From contig JAHHUH010000002.1 in assembly GCA_020024105.1 (NCBI GenBank), forward strand, positions 29,570-93,569: a stretch of DNA of 64,000 nucleotides, in the 5' to 3' direction. Below the pieces are notes generated by a model, which had not been told where the DNA came from, ran no database searches, and was given only the letters and a program-made list of their open reading frames with translations. Positions 15,817-24,428 of this stretch are shown piece after piece. The number at the start of each line of letters is the position of its first letter. The first letter of the stretch is position 1. Source of the DNA: Phascolarctobacterium sp. (GTDB taxonomy: Bacteria; Bacillota; Negativicutes; Acidaminococcales; Acidaminococcaceae). Both the position numbers and the translations under genes were made by a program.

Positions 15817-17559
15817 TTACATATTCGCCATAAAATAACCTATCGCACAAAGCAGAACGGTTAAAGTTACCATCATAGGATCTGCTACAGAGGTACGATA
15901 ATTCTCAGGATTATAATGTCTTGCCTCACGGAAGGGTCTAGCATCCAAGAACTGCATAGGATTAGCAGTCAGCTCCATGAATTTTTCGTAGATAACCCAC
16001 CAGGCATTACCTAAAGCACTGCAGGTAGCACAAACAATGTAGCTGGCCTCTCTAACGACAATCTGGAAAGGTTTACGATAGAACCAGTCGGTATCCAGAG
16101 TAATCGCAGTATGGGGCTCCATTTTTTTCAGGTACAGCATAAACGGAATCATAGCCATACCCAGCATTTGCACGTACTGCAAAATTCTTTCTGGCAGGAA
16201 GGGCTGATAAATAGAAGCGTCAAAGGGTAAATGACGATACAGCAAATCAGGGCATACGCCGTATAAGCAGCAGAGGAAAGCGCCAATGCACATAGCAAGA
16301 TTCATATTGAGAGGCAGCTTTTGTTTTATCTCAATCTGCTTATCATCCTGACGCAGGAAGATGAAATAACCCATCTTCAGGGGGATGGATAAGAAGGTAC
16401 CAATGCTTGCCAGCTCCAAAAGCGTATATACCACGTCATGCCCAGCTAGGAAAGCGGCATTGATGGTAATGGTCTTACTGACGAAACCATTAAACAGCGG
16501 AATACCAGCGATGGAAAAAGCTGCGATAAAGAAGCAGATGCAGGTAATCGGCATCCGCTTAGCCATACCGCTCAGCTTATTAATCTTCGTTATCCCAGTA
16601 GCGTAAATGATGGAACCTGCACACATAAAGAGCAGGGATTTATACAGGATGTGGCAGAAGGCATGGGCCGTAGCACCATTCATAGCCAAAGCAGTACCAA
16701 CACCTGCACCAGCTACCAGGAAGCCTGTCTGACTGACGATATGGTGGGACAGTAATCTACGCATATCGTTTTCAATAACCGCATAGAATACACCATACAG
16801 GGCCATTATTACACCGCCCCACATGATAAATTCACTGCCGGCAAAGGCTCTGATTAAAACGTATACAGCGACCTTAGTAGTCAAGCTGCTCATGAAAACA
16901 CCACCAGTAATGGTGGAATTGGAATAAGCATCTACCAGCCATGCATTAAGCGGAATCATCGCTACGTTCAAACAGATGCCGACCAGCATCAGCCAGTAGG
17001 CTACATCATGGGGACCAGCAACCAGATTAGTAATTATCGGATCACCATTCTGGCTGAAGTGGAGGAAGATACCTGCCAACAGCAGGTTACCACCCAACAT
17101 ATGCACCAGCAGATATCTAAAGCCGGCCCTACGAGAAATTTTATCATTACGACACCAAACCAGGAAAACAGAGGTAATTGCCAAGGCTTCCCAGAAAAAA
17201 ATCAGTGTCAACCAATCCCTAGCCAGGGTAACTGCTACGGCACAGCCGGCATAGCTTAAGCCGCATAGGGCTTCCATCCGGTTAGGATTATTAGCAGCAT
17301 ACAGACTTGCAATAACTGCTAAAATGGAAAAAACAAAGGTGAAAATCCAGCTTAGCTTATCCACATACATAATACCCAACTGGTAGCCGTGGACAAAGCC
17401 TATATTCATTTCATAACCAAGAGGTAGATTCCAGGCCGCATAAAGGCCAGCCAGAGGACCTACTGCAAGAAGAATTCTCCTGATAGCCTTCGGTGCCAGC
17501 ATAGCCAGCACGCCAACCAGGATGAGGATAAACCCCGGATGCATTATCTCATTCATCAT
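15817..17559 (-). CDS. Third D-type (NuoL/M-like) antiporter subunit
   Basis: A membrane protein of about 580 residues of the proton-pumping NADH-quinone oxidoreductase/Mrp antiporter family, with 14 or so helices. The family core is visible as FFWEALAITSVFLVW (the conserved Glu in helix 5), MIPLNAWLVDAYSNS (helix 7 region) and AHAFCHILYKSLLF with its membrane Lys. The C-terminus is longer than in the two neighbouring D subunits and ends in an extra helix. A start at 17559 or 17556 is preferred, giving an overlap of about ten bases with the small gene before it; the longer frame to 17601 lacks a ribosome site. It is the last gene of the operon. Confidence 0.82.
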   Translation of the reverse strand: MMNEIMHPGFILILVGVLAMLAPKAIRRILLAVGPLAGLYAAWNLPLGYEMNIGFVHGYQLGIMYVDKLSWIFTFVFSILAVIASLYAANNPNRMEALCGLSYAGCAVAVTLARDWLTLIFFWEALAITSVFLVWCRNDKISRRAGFRYLLVHMLGGNLLLAGIFLHFSQNGDPIITNLVAGPHDVAYWLMLVGICLNVAMIPLNAWLVDAYSNSTITGGVFMSSLTTKVAVYVLIRAFAGSEFIMWGGVIMALYGVFYAVIENDMRRLLSHHIVSQTGFLVAGAGVGTALAMNGATAHAFCHILYKSLLFMCAGSIIYATGITKINKLSGMAKRMPITCICFFIAAFSIAGIPLFNGFVSKTITINAAFLAGHDVVYTLLELASIGTFLSIPLKMGYFIFLRQDDKQIEIKQKLPLNMNLAMCIGAFLCCLYGVCPDLLYRHLPFDASIYQPFLPERILQYVQMLGMAMIPFMLYLKKMEPHTAITLDTDWFYRKPFQIVVREASYIVCATCSALGNAWWVIYEKFMELTANPMQFLDARPFREARHYNPENYRTSVADPMMVTLTVLLCAIGYFMANM

Positions 17560-17794
17560 CCTCACCTGCACTTTCATTTCTGTCATAATAATCTTCGTCA
17601 CGTTGTAAGAGCGGAGCCAGAATCAACTTGGAAAAGATAATCAAAGCAGCACAGCCCACAAAGCCGAAGAAGATATTATAGCCAAAGGGTAATGGCCACC
17701 AGGACGCCGCATGCATATGAATACCACAAAACTCTGCAATTACGGATAAAACTAAAATTATCGCTACAAGGATATATACCGTATTTTTACACAT
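17549..17794 (-). CDS. Small membrane protein within the Mrp operon
   Basis: An 81-residue protein with two hydrophobic helices (about residues 5-25 and 37-58) and a strongly acidic tail DEDYYDRNESAGEDDE. GGAGG lies nine bases before the ATG at 17794, which overlaps the upstream D subunit's stop by one base (TGATG). It sits between the second and third D-type subunits. No family is recognised; by place and size it may be an accessory subunit of the antiporter complex. Confidence 0.7.
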   Translation of the reverse strand: MCKNTVYILVAIILVLSVIAEFCGIHMHAASWWPLPFGYNIFFGFVGCAALIIFSKLILAPLLQRDEDYYDRNESAGEDDE

Positions 17795-19299
17795 CACAGC
17801 CATCCTCCATTCCAACCTACGCAAATAGCATCAGCTGCCATAGTTGCCAATTGATAGAAATGTGGATAAATGTTGGGCATAACGCCGAGAACAATAGCCA
17901 TAGCAGTAGTAATGCAAATAGGAATCAGCATTCTGTAGCTTACTTCACCATATTCACGCAAATGCTCCTGAGGATCCCTGCGGAAGTAAACCATCTGGCA
18001 GACGGGCATCAAATAAGCAGCTGCCAACAGAGCACTGGCTACCCAGACGAGAACGTACAGGGGCTTACCCGCCTGTAAGGCACCTAAAGCCAGATTCCAT
18101 TTGCTGACAAAGCCTACTAGGAAGGGCATACCAGCAACACCTAGGGAAGCAATGGTAAAGCAGGCCATCGTAATTGGTAATTTCTTACCAATACCATACA
18201 GCTCGCTAATATTATTACGATGAGTACGGGCAATAATCAGGCCGGCACACATAAAGAGGGTAATTTTCATTACTGCGTGGGCTACTAAATGCAGGTACGC
18301 ACCCTTAATGCTCAAAGGAGTCAGCAGCGCCGCGCCTAAAACGATGTAGGACAATTGGCCTACGGTGGAGAAGGCTAAACGACGTTTTAAATGGTCCTGC
18401 CTCAAGGCTATTAGGGAAGAAACGATAATACTGATGGCTGCTGCCCAGGCCAGGACATCTACGATGCCCAGCTCTGCCAACAGCTTCGGACCAAAGACGA
18501 AGCCGATAACACGGAGGACACAGAAGACGCCGGTCTTAACAACTGCTACCGCATGGAGCAGGGCACTAACCGGAGTGGGCGCAATCATTGCCGCCGGCAA
18601 CCAGCCGTGTAAGGGCATAACCGCTGCTTTTACAGAGCCTGCCAAAATCAACAGGGCAAAGCAGACCTCTAAAACCCATTTCGGGGCCATGGAGGTATTC
18701 AGGAAGCCGCCTGCATTAAAGGACATGGTACCGGAAATACAGTAAACAATAACAATGCCCGCCAGGAATAATTGGCCGGAAATTAAAGTGTAAATCAAAT
18801 ATTTACGGCTGGCCATCAGGGCTTCTTCATTACGTTTATGCAATACCAGCGGATAGCTAGCTAGAGTTAACATTTCGTAGAAGAGGAAGAAGGTCAGCAG
18901 GTTTTCTGCCATGGCAATACCCATAACCGCACTCATGCAGATAGCAAAGGCCGCGAAATAACCTGTCTGCTCTTTTTCCTTGTTACAACGCATGTAACCA
19001 ATGGAATAGAAGTTGATCAAAACCCAAAGAATGGAGGCCAGTACGGCAAAAACCATACCTGCAGGGTCAGTACGTAGGGTAAAGCCTACGGTATCCGTTA
19101 ATTGGCACAGAGTCCATTCATAATAATTACCATCTAAAACAGCAGGCACCATGGAAAGAATAATGCCGCATTTGATAAAGGAAGCAATAACGCTCCAGCT
19201 TTCACGTACATTGGGATATCTTCTGCTAAAAGCAATTAAAATTGCTGCCAGAAAAGAAACACCTACTGCCAGGAACGGTCTGCAATCTAAAATAGTCAT
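17794..19299 (-). CDS. Second MnhD-type antiporter subunit
   Basis: A 501-residue polytopic protein of the NuoL/M/N-MrpD family. The conserved core is visible: FFLFYEMLTLASYPLVLH with the helix-5 Glu, SVKAAVMPLHGWLPAAMIAPTP with the helix-7 Lys and loop His, and AHAVMKITLFMCAG with the later membrane Lys. It overlaps mnhD by four bases (ATGA) and the small gene by one. Paralogous D subunits in one operon resemble the membrane modules of Mbh/Mrp-type complexes, in which each D-like subunit forms an ion path. Confidence 0.88.
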   Translation of the reverse strand: MTILDCRPFLAVGVSFLAAILIAFSRRYPNVRESWSVIASFIKCGIILSMVPAVLDGNYYEWTLCQLTDTVGFTLRTDPAGMVFAVLASILWVLINFYSIGYMRCNKEKEQTGYFAAFAICMSAVMGIAMAENLLTFFLFYEMLTLASYPLVLHKRNEEALMASRKYLIYTLISGQLFLAGIVIVYCISGTMSFNAGGFLNTSMAPKWVLEVCFALLILAGSVKAAVMPLHGWLPAAMIAPTPVSALLHAVAVVKTGVFCVLRVIGFVFGPKLLAELGIVDVLAWAAAISIIVSSLIALRQDHLKRRLAFSTVGQLSYIVLGAALLTPLSIKGAYLHLVAHAVMKITLFMCAGLIIARTHRNNISELYGIGKKLPITMACFTIASLGVAGMPFLVGFVSKWNLALGALQAGKPLYVLVWVASALLAAAYLMPVCQMVYFRRDPQEHLREYGEVSYRMLIPICITTAMAIVLGVMPNIYPHFYQLATMAADAICVGWNGGWL

Positions 19300-20789
19300 C
19301 TTAGAAACACCTCCGGCAAGCCTAATTTAATAATTCCAGTAACGATATCCACACTGTAGAATCCCAAAACTACGATACCAACACCGGTAATCAGAATAGG
19401 AATTACCATTTCTACCGGTAAACCTAATTTACCCTTATGCTTATGTACCTCAGTCAAGGAAGCCTCACGTTGAATGAACATCTGCTCCAGAATACGGAAG
19501 AAGTAAATAGCATTTAACAAGCTGCTGATAACCAGGACGGCAATATAAAAATACTGAGCGCCGGTATAAGCACCTAGGAGCAGATACCATTTACTAAAGA
19601 AGCCCGCGGTAGGAGGTATACCAATCATGGACAGCGCCGCAAAGGTAACGGTAATAGAGCTGATAGCCATTTTCTTATTCATGCCGCCCAAGCGGTACAA
19701 ATTAACCTCACCAAAACGGTACTGGATACCACCGATAACCAGGAAGAGCGCACATTTCATAAATGCATGGTTAACAATATGCAGAACCGCACCAATGAAG
19801 CCATACATATTACCCATAGCCAGACCGATGGCAATGTAGCCGATCTGCGCTACACTGGAGTAAGCCAGCATACGTCTAAAGTCAAACTGGGCCAGGGCCA
19901 TAATAGAGCCGATTAGGATACCAGCCACGCCCAGGACGCCTAAGACATCCAAAGCACTGCTGACCACAGGATTATCCACACCAAACATATAGAAGAGGAA
20001 GCGGATCATCGCATAGGCCGGCACCTTACTCATAATACCAGCAATAAAGCCTGCCGCACCAGGATGAGCGTAGGTGTAGGCATCGGGCTGCCAGCCATGT
20101 AAGGGGAATAAAGCCATTTTGATACCGAAGCCGATGATAAAGCAGCCGACAGCCAAGGCAAAGAGAGGAGAATGCAGATGAGCCGCAGCACGTACTGCCA
20201 TATCCGCCATATTCAGGGTACCGGTCATGGAATACATATAGCCAATACCTAAAAGGTAGAGGGAAGCACCAATGGTACCAATCAGCAGATATCTAAAAGC
20301 TGCCAGCATGGACTTCTTACCACCCAGAGCAATCAAACCGTAGCCGGATAAGGACATAACCTCCAGGAAAACATAGAGGTTGAAAACGTCGCCGGTAATA
20401 ATCATACCGCACATACCAACGGTCATCAGACCAAATAAGGTATAATATCCGCCGATATGAAGCCAGTCCTCATCCTTAATGAAGGGACGACTATAAATAG
20501 AAACTAATAGAGAAATAAAGGTTGCCAGCACCGCCAGCATACCACTTAGGGGATCAATTACAAATTCGATGCCCAGAGGAGGCTGCCAGTTACCCATCCA
20601 ATAATGGACAGCCTGGCCACCCTGTGCCAAAACCTGCTGCAGTACGTTCACAGCACTTAAAAATGCACCAAAAATGGATGCAATAACAATCCAGGAACCT
20701 AAATTCTTCTGGATTCGGCTAAAAAGCATACAGAGCAGCGCTGCAGATACGGGCAGTAAAACGATTAAAACAGGAGTATGCTGCGTCAT
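19296..20789 (-). CDS. mnhD: Na+/H+ antiporter subunit D
   Basis: A 497-residue MrpD/MnhD-type subunit, about 14 helices. Motifs include NLYVFLEVMSLSGYGL (helix-5 Glu), FGIKMALFPLHGWQPDAYTYA (helix-7 Lys and loop) and NHAFMKCALFLVIGG (membrane Lys). It follows mnhC with a four-base overlap, as in canonical Mrp operons, and so is taken as the true MnhD. In Mrp it forms, with MnhA-type modules, the cation/proton path. Confidence 0.92.
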   Translation of the reverse strand: MTQHTPVLIVLLPVSAALLCMLFSRIQKNLGSWIVIASIFGAFLSAVNVLQQVLAQGGQAVHYWMGNWQPPLGIEFVIDPLSGMLAVLATFISLLVSIYSRPFIKDEDWLHIGGYYTLFGLMTVGMCGMIITGDVFNLYVFLEVMSLSGYGLIALGGKKSMLAAFRYLLIGTIGASLYLLGIGYMYSMTGTLNMADMAVRAAAHLHSPLFALAVGCFIIGFGIKMALFPLHGWQPDAYTYAHPGAAGFIAGIMSKVPAYAMIRFLFYMFGVDNPVVSSALDVLGVLGVAGILIGSIMALAQFDFRRMLAYSSVAQIGYIAIGLAMGNMYGFIGAVLHIVNHAFMKCALFLVIGGIQYRFGEVNLYRLGGMNKKMAISSITVTFAALSMIGIPPTAGFFSKWYLLLGAYTGAQYFYIAVLVISSLLNAIYFFRILEQMFIQREASLTEVHKHKGKLGLPVEMVIPILITGVGIVVLGFYSVDIVTGIIKLGLPEVFLR

Positions 20790-21163
20790 TTACTAGCCCT
20801 CCTTAAAACCTCGACTTCTTCTACGGAGCCGTAAATTTCTTTAATGCGCATCAGGAGCGCCAGAGCAACGCCTGTGGTACCCAAGCTTACAACAATCGCC
20901 GTCAGCATCAAGCCATGGGGCAAGGGGTTAATGTAAGCATCAGGATTATTGGTTATGCCATCCAGGATGGGCACCATACCGCCCTCCTTTTGTGCAAAGC
21001 ACAAATAGAAGTAAATTACGGCAACCTGCATGACGTTCATTGCCATTAATTTTTTCATATAGTTTTTGCTTAAAACCATGCCATAAACACCCAGGAAGAA
21101 AAGGATCATTACCAGGGAATAAATGCCTTTGGTTCTCAAAAACTCATTTAACACTTCCATCAT
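20786..21163 (-). CDS. mnhC: Na+/H+ antiporter subunit C (NuoK-like)
   Basis: A 125-residue protein with three helices, homologous to NuoK/MrpC. The terminal stretch LPHGLMLTAIVVSLGTTGVALAL is the hallmark third helix of MnhC. Its start lies inside the end of mnhB, a 20-base overlap, with a GGGGGG ribosome site. The internal loop is longer than in NuoK, as in other MnhC proteins (NNPDAYINPLPHG). Confidence 0.92.
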   Translation of the reverse strand: MMEVLNEFLRTKGIYSLVMILFFLGVYGMVLSKNYMKKLMAMNVMQVAVIYFYLCFAQKEGGMVPILDGITNNPDAYINPLPHGLMLTAIVVSLGTTGVALALLMRIKEIYGSVEEVEVLRRASK

Positions 21164-21593
21164 CGTCCCCCCTTTTTATGATAGAATCCATCAGGTTGAT
21201 GATGGTCATCATAACGCATGTAGTTACACCTATTTCAATCAGGAAAATTGCCATAGCGTGCATTTCATGAGCAGGCTCCATTTGAATCGGCATAAAGTTG
21301 TAATCCAGGAAATTACCACCGCCGAATAAGGTCAGCCAGCCTGTAAAGGTATACAAAAAGGTTCCCACACCTGCCAGGACGACGGATGTTTTACCGGAAA
21401 TATTAAATTTTGCCTTGTCACCCAAAATCATACGGGAAAGCAGCACACCTACGGAAAGCAGGGCGCCGGCCTGGAAGCCGCCACCAGGTGAAAACTCGCC
21501 CAGGCACAGGACATACACACCATAAACTATGGTAAAAGGAACTAAAATTCTAAACGCAGTACTTAAAATAAGACCGCCGAAGGGTTCTCTCAT
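21144..21593 (-). CDS. mnhB: Na+/H+ antiporter subunit B
   Basis: A 149-residue MnhB-domain protein with four helices. The motif GEFSPGGGFQAGALLS is diagnostic of the family. It overlaps the MbhE-like gene by four bases. The C-terminal tail is acidic and hydrophilic. Confidence 0.92.
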   Translation of the reverse strand: MREPFGGLILSTAFRILVPFTIVYGVYVLCLGEFSPGGGFQAGALLSVGVLLSRMILGDKAKFNISGKTSVVLAGVGTFLYTFTGWLTLFGGGNFLDYNFMPIQMEPAHEMHAMAIFLIEIGVTTCVMMTIINLMDSIIKRGDDDGSVK

Positions 21594-21910
21594 TTGATTA
21601 CATCCCCTTCCTCGTCATCTTCCTTCTCAGGACGTCTACCAACATTATTACTGGTCAGCAATAATACTGTAGTTAAACCAGCTAAGAACATTACTGAAGT
21701 TTCCCACATGGTATCAAAGCCACGATAATCGATGATGACACCGGTGACAATGTTAGGAGAACCGGTATCTTCAACACTACGGGCAATGTAAGTAGGAGTA
21801 ACATGCTGGTTCGGTGCAGTATTAACAGCACCAATTTCTGGTAAATAAGTTACTACGGAACAGAAGACGCCCGTAATAATTGCTAGTAAAACAGCTACTA
21901 AACCACGCAT
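21590..21910 (-). CDS. MbhE-like (MnhA C-terminal) antiporter subunit
   Basis: A 106-residue protein with an N-terminal helix, an extracytoplasmic loop and a second helix. The segment NIVTGVIIDYRGFDTMWETSVMF is cut short here as VIIDYRGFDTMWE, the typical signature of the MbhE/MrpA C-terminal domain. In this operon the domains that form the end of a large MnhA are separate genes, as in Mbh-type hydrogenases and archaeal Mrp. Confidence 0.87.
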   Translation of the reverse strand: MRGLVAVLLAIITGVFCSVVTYLPEIGAVNTAPNQHVTPTYIARSVEDTGSPNIVTGVIIDYRGFDTMWETSVMFLAGLTTVLLLTSNNVGRRPEKEDDEEGDVIK

Positions 21911-22152
21911 TATTTACACCACCTATCAATTTTCTTTAGGGAAGCTACGAAAACTACAGTAGAAACCGTACCAATAACAGCTTCGGTAAAGGCCACATCA
22001 GGAGCGCCCATCATCAAATACAGCAGCACGGCACAGAAGCTGAAGCTGCTATAAATAACTACAGCACTTAAAATATCCTTGCAGAAAATTACTGCACAAG
22101 TAATAAGAATTAGGAAGATCAGTAAAATAGCCTCAATGGTGTAAATCTGCAT
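21910..22152 (-). CDS. DUF4040 (MbhD-like) antiporter subunit
   Basis: An 80-residue three-helix protein. APDVAFTEAVIG is the DUF4040/MbhD signature found in the C-terminal part of MrpA. It overlaps mnhG by 20 bases and touches the MbhE-like gene by one. It should form part of the antiporter's MnhA-like module, with the MbhE-like subunit. Confidence 0.88.
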   Translation of the reverse strand: MQIYTIEAILLIFLILITCAVIFCKDILSAVVIYSSFSFCAVLLYLMMGAPDVAFTEAVIGTVSTVVFVASLKKIDRWCK

Positions 22153-22492
22153 CTTCGTCTTCCTCCTTCCGCAAATCCTTCAAAGTCCACATCTTATGAC
22201 CGGATTTATAAGCGGCCTTACTCAAAATGTGGGAGCCGATTGGATTTGCTAAAAATACGATGATAAAAATTATCGCCATCTTTAAAGAGGTAAGAGTTGC
22301 ACCTTCATAAATAATCAATCCAATAAAGGAAAGCATGCAACCCATGGTCTCACTGTTACCGGAAGCATGAATCCTCATATAGAAGTCTGGCAAGCGTAAC
22401 ATACCAATAGCAGATGCAATAAAGAAAATCGCACCGGCCACCATAAAAATAGCGGCAAAAGTTTCTCTGAAAGCAAAATCATATAAAATCAT
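22133..22492 (-). CDS. mnhG: Na+/H+ antiporter subunit G
   Basis: A 119-residue MnhG/PhaG family protein with three helices. The motif GMLRLPDFYMRIHASG is characteristic, as is NPIGSHILSKAAY near the end. The acidic His-containing tail (EEDEDADLHH) is a local addition. Overlaps mnhF by four bases. Confidence 0.93.
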   Translation of the reverse strand: MILYDFAFRETFAAIFMVAGAIFFIASAIGMLRLPDFYMRIHASGNSETMGCMLSFIGLIIYEGATLTSLKMAIIFIIVFLANPIGSHILSKAAYKSGHKMWTLKDLRKEEDEDADLHH

Positions 22493-22752
22493 AATTTTTT
22501 ACCTCCTAGAAACTTCGCAATAATAACAGAACCAACAAAGCCCAGCATAGCATAGGAAATGGCAATATCCACGTACATATCGGGACGATTGTCAATATAG
22601 CCAAATAAAACCAACAACAGAATGGTATCCGCACCAACTACGCCTAAGCCGTTCATGCGGTCGTATACTGTGGGTCCCTGAAAAACACGCTGTAGCATCA
22701 TGGCAATAATGAAGATGATGGAAACCATCAGAATAGCAAATACAATATTCAT
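22489..22752 (-). CDS. mnhF: Na+/H+ antiporter subunit F
   Basis: An 87-residue three-helix MnhF/PhaF protein. GPTVYDRMNGLGVVGADT is the family signature (P-x-x-x-D-R). It lies three bases after mnhE. Confidence 0.93.
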   Translation of the reverse strand: MNIVFAILMVSIIFIIAMMLQRVFQGPTVYDRMNGLGVVGADTILLLVLFGYIDNRPDMYVDIAISYAMLGFVGSVIIAKFLGGKKL

Positions 22753-22755
22753 AAT

Positions 22756-23331
22756 TTACTCCTCACCTTCAACAACTTCAAAATCTAATTTTTCACCATA
22801 CAGGTCTGCAACCTTGCGCTGAAAGCTGCCGTCCTCAATGCCGGCAGCGGCACCGACGGTAAGAGCATGAATTTCAAATAATCCGTCATCGGTAACATTT
22901 AAAGTAACTGTTCCCGGTGTCAGGGTAATGGAATCCGCCAAAACTACTGCAGCCATCGGATTGTCCACTCTAAAGTAAAAACGCACTACCTTAGGGTCGA
23001 TATCCAGGACTTCACTTGTAGTAGCCTTCATGACATCAAGGTTGGCCAGCAATAGCTGCCACATCAACCATACTACGTAGCTAATAAATTTGGGTATGGA
23101 AATGCTCAGTGCAAAATACTTTTTACTGCCGTCCTTATTGGGTAGTAACAACAAAGGATAGGTAATCCATGAGGCTACACCTGCAGCAATCAGCCCGTAA
23201 ATAATAAATTTGATTTCTGTTCTTCCTGCCAATCCCATCCAGAAAGCGAACAGAACAATAGTCATGCCCAACAGGTGAACAATTGGTGAGCCGACTATTT
23301 TCGTATCTTTTAATACGCACTCTTTCTCCAC
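22756..23331 (-). CDS. mnhE: Na+/H+ antiporter subunit E
   Basis: MnhE family protein of about 190 residues with two or three N-terminal helices and a soluble C-terminal domain. The stretch DSITLTPGTVTLNV is the MnhE signature. The first gene of the operon. GTG at 23331 has AAAGG eight bases upstream; a GTG at 23340 is possible but has no spaced ribosome site. Gene order is mnhE-F-G, DUF4040, MbhE-like, B, C, D, D2, small protein, D3. Confidence 0.9.
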   Translation of the reverse strand: MEKECVLKDTKIVGSPIVHLLGMTIVLFAFWMGLAGRTEIKFIIYGLIAAGVASWITYPLLLLPNKDGSKKYFALSISIPKFISYVVWLMWQLLLANLDVMKATTSEVLDIDPKVVRFYFRVDNPMAAVVLADSITLTPGTVTLNVTDDGLFEIHALTVGAAAGIEDGSFQRKVADLYGEKLDFEVVEGEE

Positions 23332-23423
23332 AGCAACCACCTTTCTTTGTATTTAATTAGCCATGTTAATCAATTTTCTGATTAACTTTAACCTTTAACA
23401 ATGTAATAAGTAAAACAATAAAT

Positions 23424-23456
23424 ATTATAGCTTTTTACATCAACTATTAAATAGTT
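23424..23456 (-). promoter_or_regulatory. Likely Mrp operon promoter with an overlapping palindrome
   Basis: TATAAT on the minus strand (23424-23429) lies about 90 bases before mnhE. A perfect 15-base palindrome, AACTATT-A-AATAGTT (23442-23456), covers the place of the -35 element, so it could be an operator. No clear TTGACA is present. Confidence 0.45.
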
Positions 23457-23494
23457 AGACATAAATCCACTAATTCCTGCCTCTGTATTTTTTA

Positions 23495-24307
23495 TTACAA
23501 TTTCTCGCCTGCTAGTAAATCAATCGTAACAAAGGAACACTCCTCCACGGACAGCATTCTCGCCGTCAGGCGACGCACACGCGCCTCATCAGCAGTGCAG
23601 CAGACCGTAACCCGGCCTACGCCCTCGTGCTGCAACAGGTTCTCAGCCGCCAGAGCCTCCTTAGCTAACCGGCTGGTAGCCTCTGCCGGATCAACAATAG
23701 TTACTCCAGAACCCATAACCTGGGCAATCTGCTCTCTGATAAAAGGATAATGTGTACAGGAAAGTATCAAAGCATCCACGCCGACCTCCTGTAAGGGAGC
23801 GGCATATTCCTTTACGGCAGCCATCAGCTTCGGATTAGTAAATTCTTCACCCTCGATTAATGGCACAAATTTAGGACATGCGACGGGAAAAACCTCCGCC
23901 GTAGGGTCCGCTGCCAAAATAGCTTTTCTATGAGCATCCGTGCTAATAGTAAACTGGGTAGCAAATACGCCAATTTTCTTTTTTGTGCTAGCCTGAAGCA
24001 GTAGCTGCTCGCCCTTGGACATACCCACAACGGAAAATTCATGTTTGCCCCGCAGGCTTTCCACTCCCAGCATAGTCAGTGTATTGCAGGCAATTACCAC
24101 CTGCTTTACTCCCTGTAGTGCCAACCAGTCAATAATTTCACCTACAAAAGATCTGATTTCCTTTTCGCTACGGCAACCATAGGGAGTACGAGCAGTATCT
24201 CCCACATATATAAAATTCTCGTGCGGTAATAATTGGTGCAAGCATTTTAAAACCGATAATCCTCCCACACCAGAATCCAAAACACCGATTGGTGCATTGC
24301 ATTGCAT
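23495..24307 (-). CDS. murI: Glutamate racemase
   Basis: Makes D-glutamate for peptidoglycan by a cofactor-free two-cysteine mechanism. The protein has about 270 residues. VLDSGVGGLSVL is at the start (Asp11, Ser12); the catalytic cysteines are in IACNT (Cys74) and LSCTHYPF (about Cys186). ATG at 24307 is chosen because AAGGGGG lies eight bases upstream; the frame extends to 24331 without a ribosome site. It lies between the Mrp operon and the SDR terminator. Confidence 0.95.
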   Translation of the reverse strand: MQCNAPIGVLDSGVGGLSVLKCLHQLLPHENFIYVGDTARTPYGCRSEKEIRSFVGEIIDWLALQGVKQVVIACNTLTMLGVESLRGKHEFSVVGMSKGEQLLLQASTKKKIGVFATQFTISTDAHRKAILAADPTAEVFPVACPKFVPLIEGEEFTNPKLMAAVKEYAAPLQEVGVDALILSCTHYPFIREQIAQVMGSGVTIVDPAEATSRLAKEALAAENLLQHEGVGRVTVCCTADEARVRRLTARMLSVEECSFVTIDLLAGEKL

Positions 24308-24374
24308 AAGCAAAGCCCCCTTTTTACACAAAGATACACAGTAAATTATATCACTTTATATTATTAATAGCTAT

Positions 24375-24420
24375 AAAAAAGCATCTATCCTAAAGATATG
24401 CCCACTTTTGAATAGATGCT
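24375..24420 (-). terminator. Terminator of the two-component/SDR operon
   Basis: Arms ATAGATGC and GCATCTAT pair across a 23-base loop and are followed by six T on the minus strand. Confidence 0.75.
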
Positions 24421-24428
24421 AATAAGTA

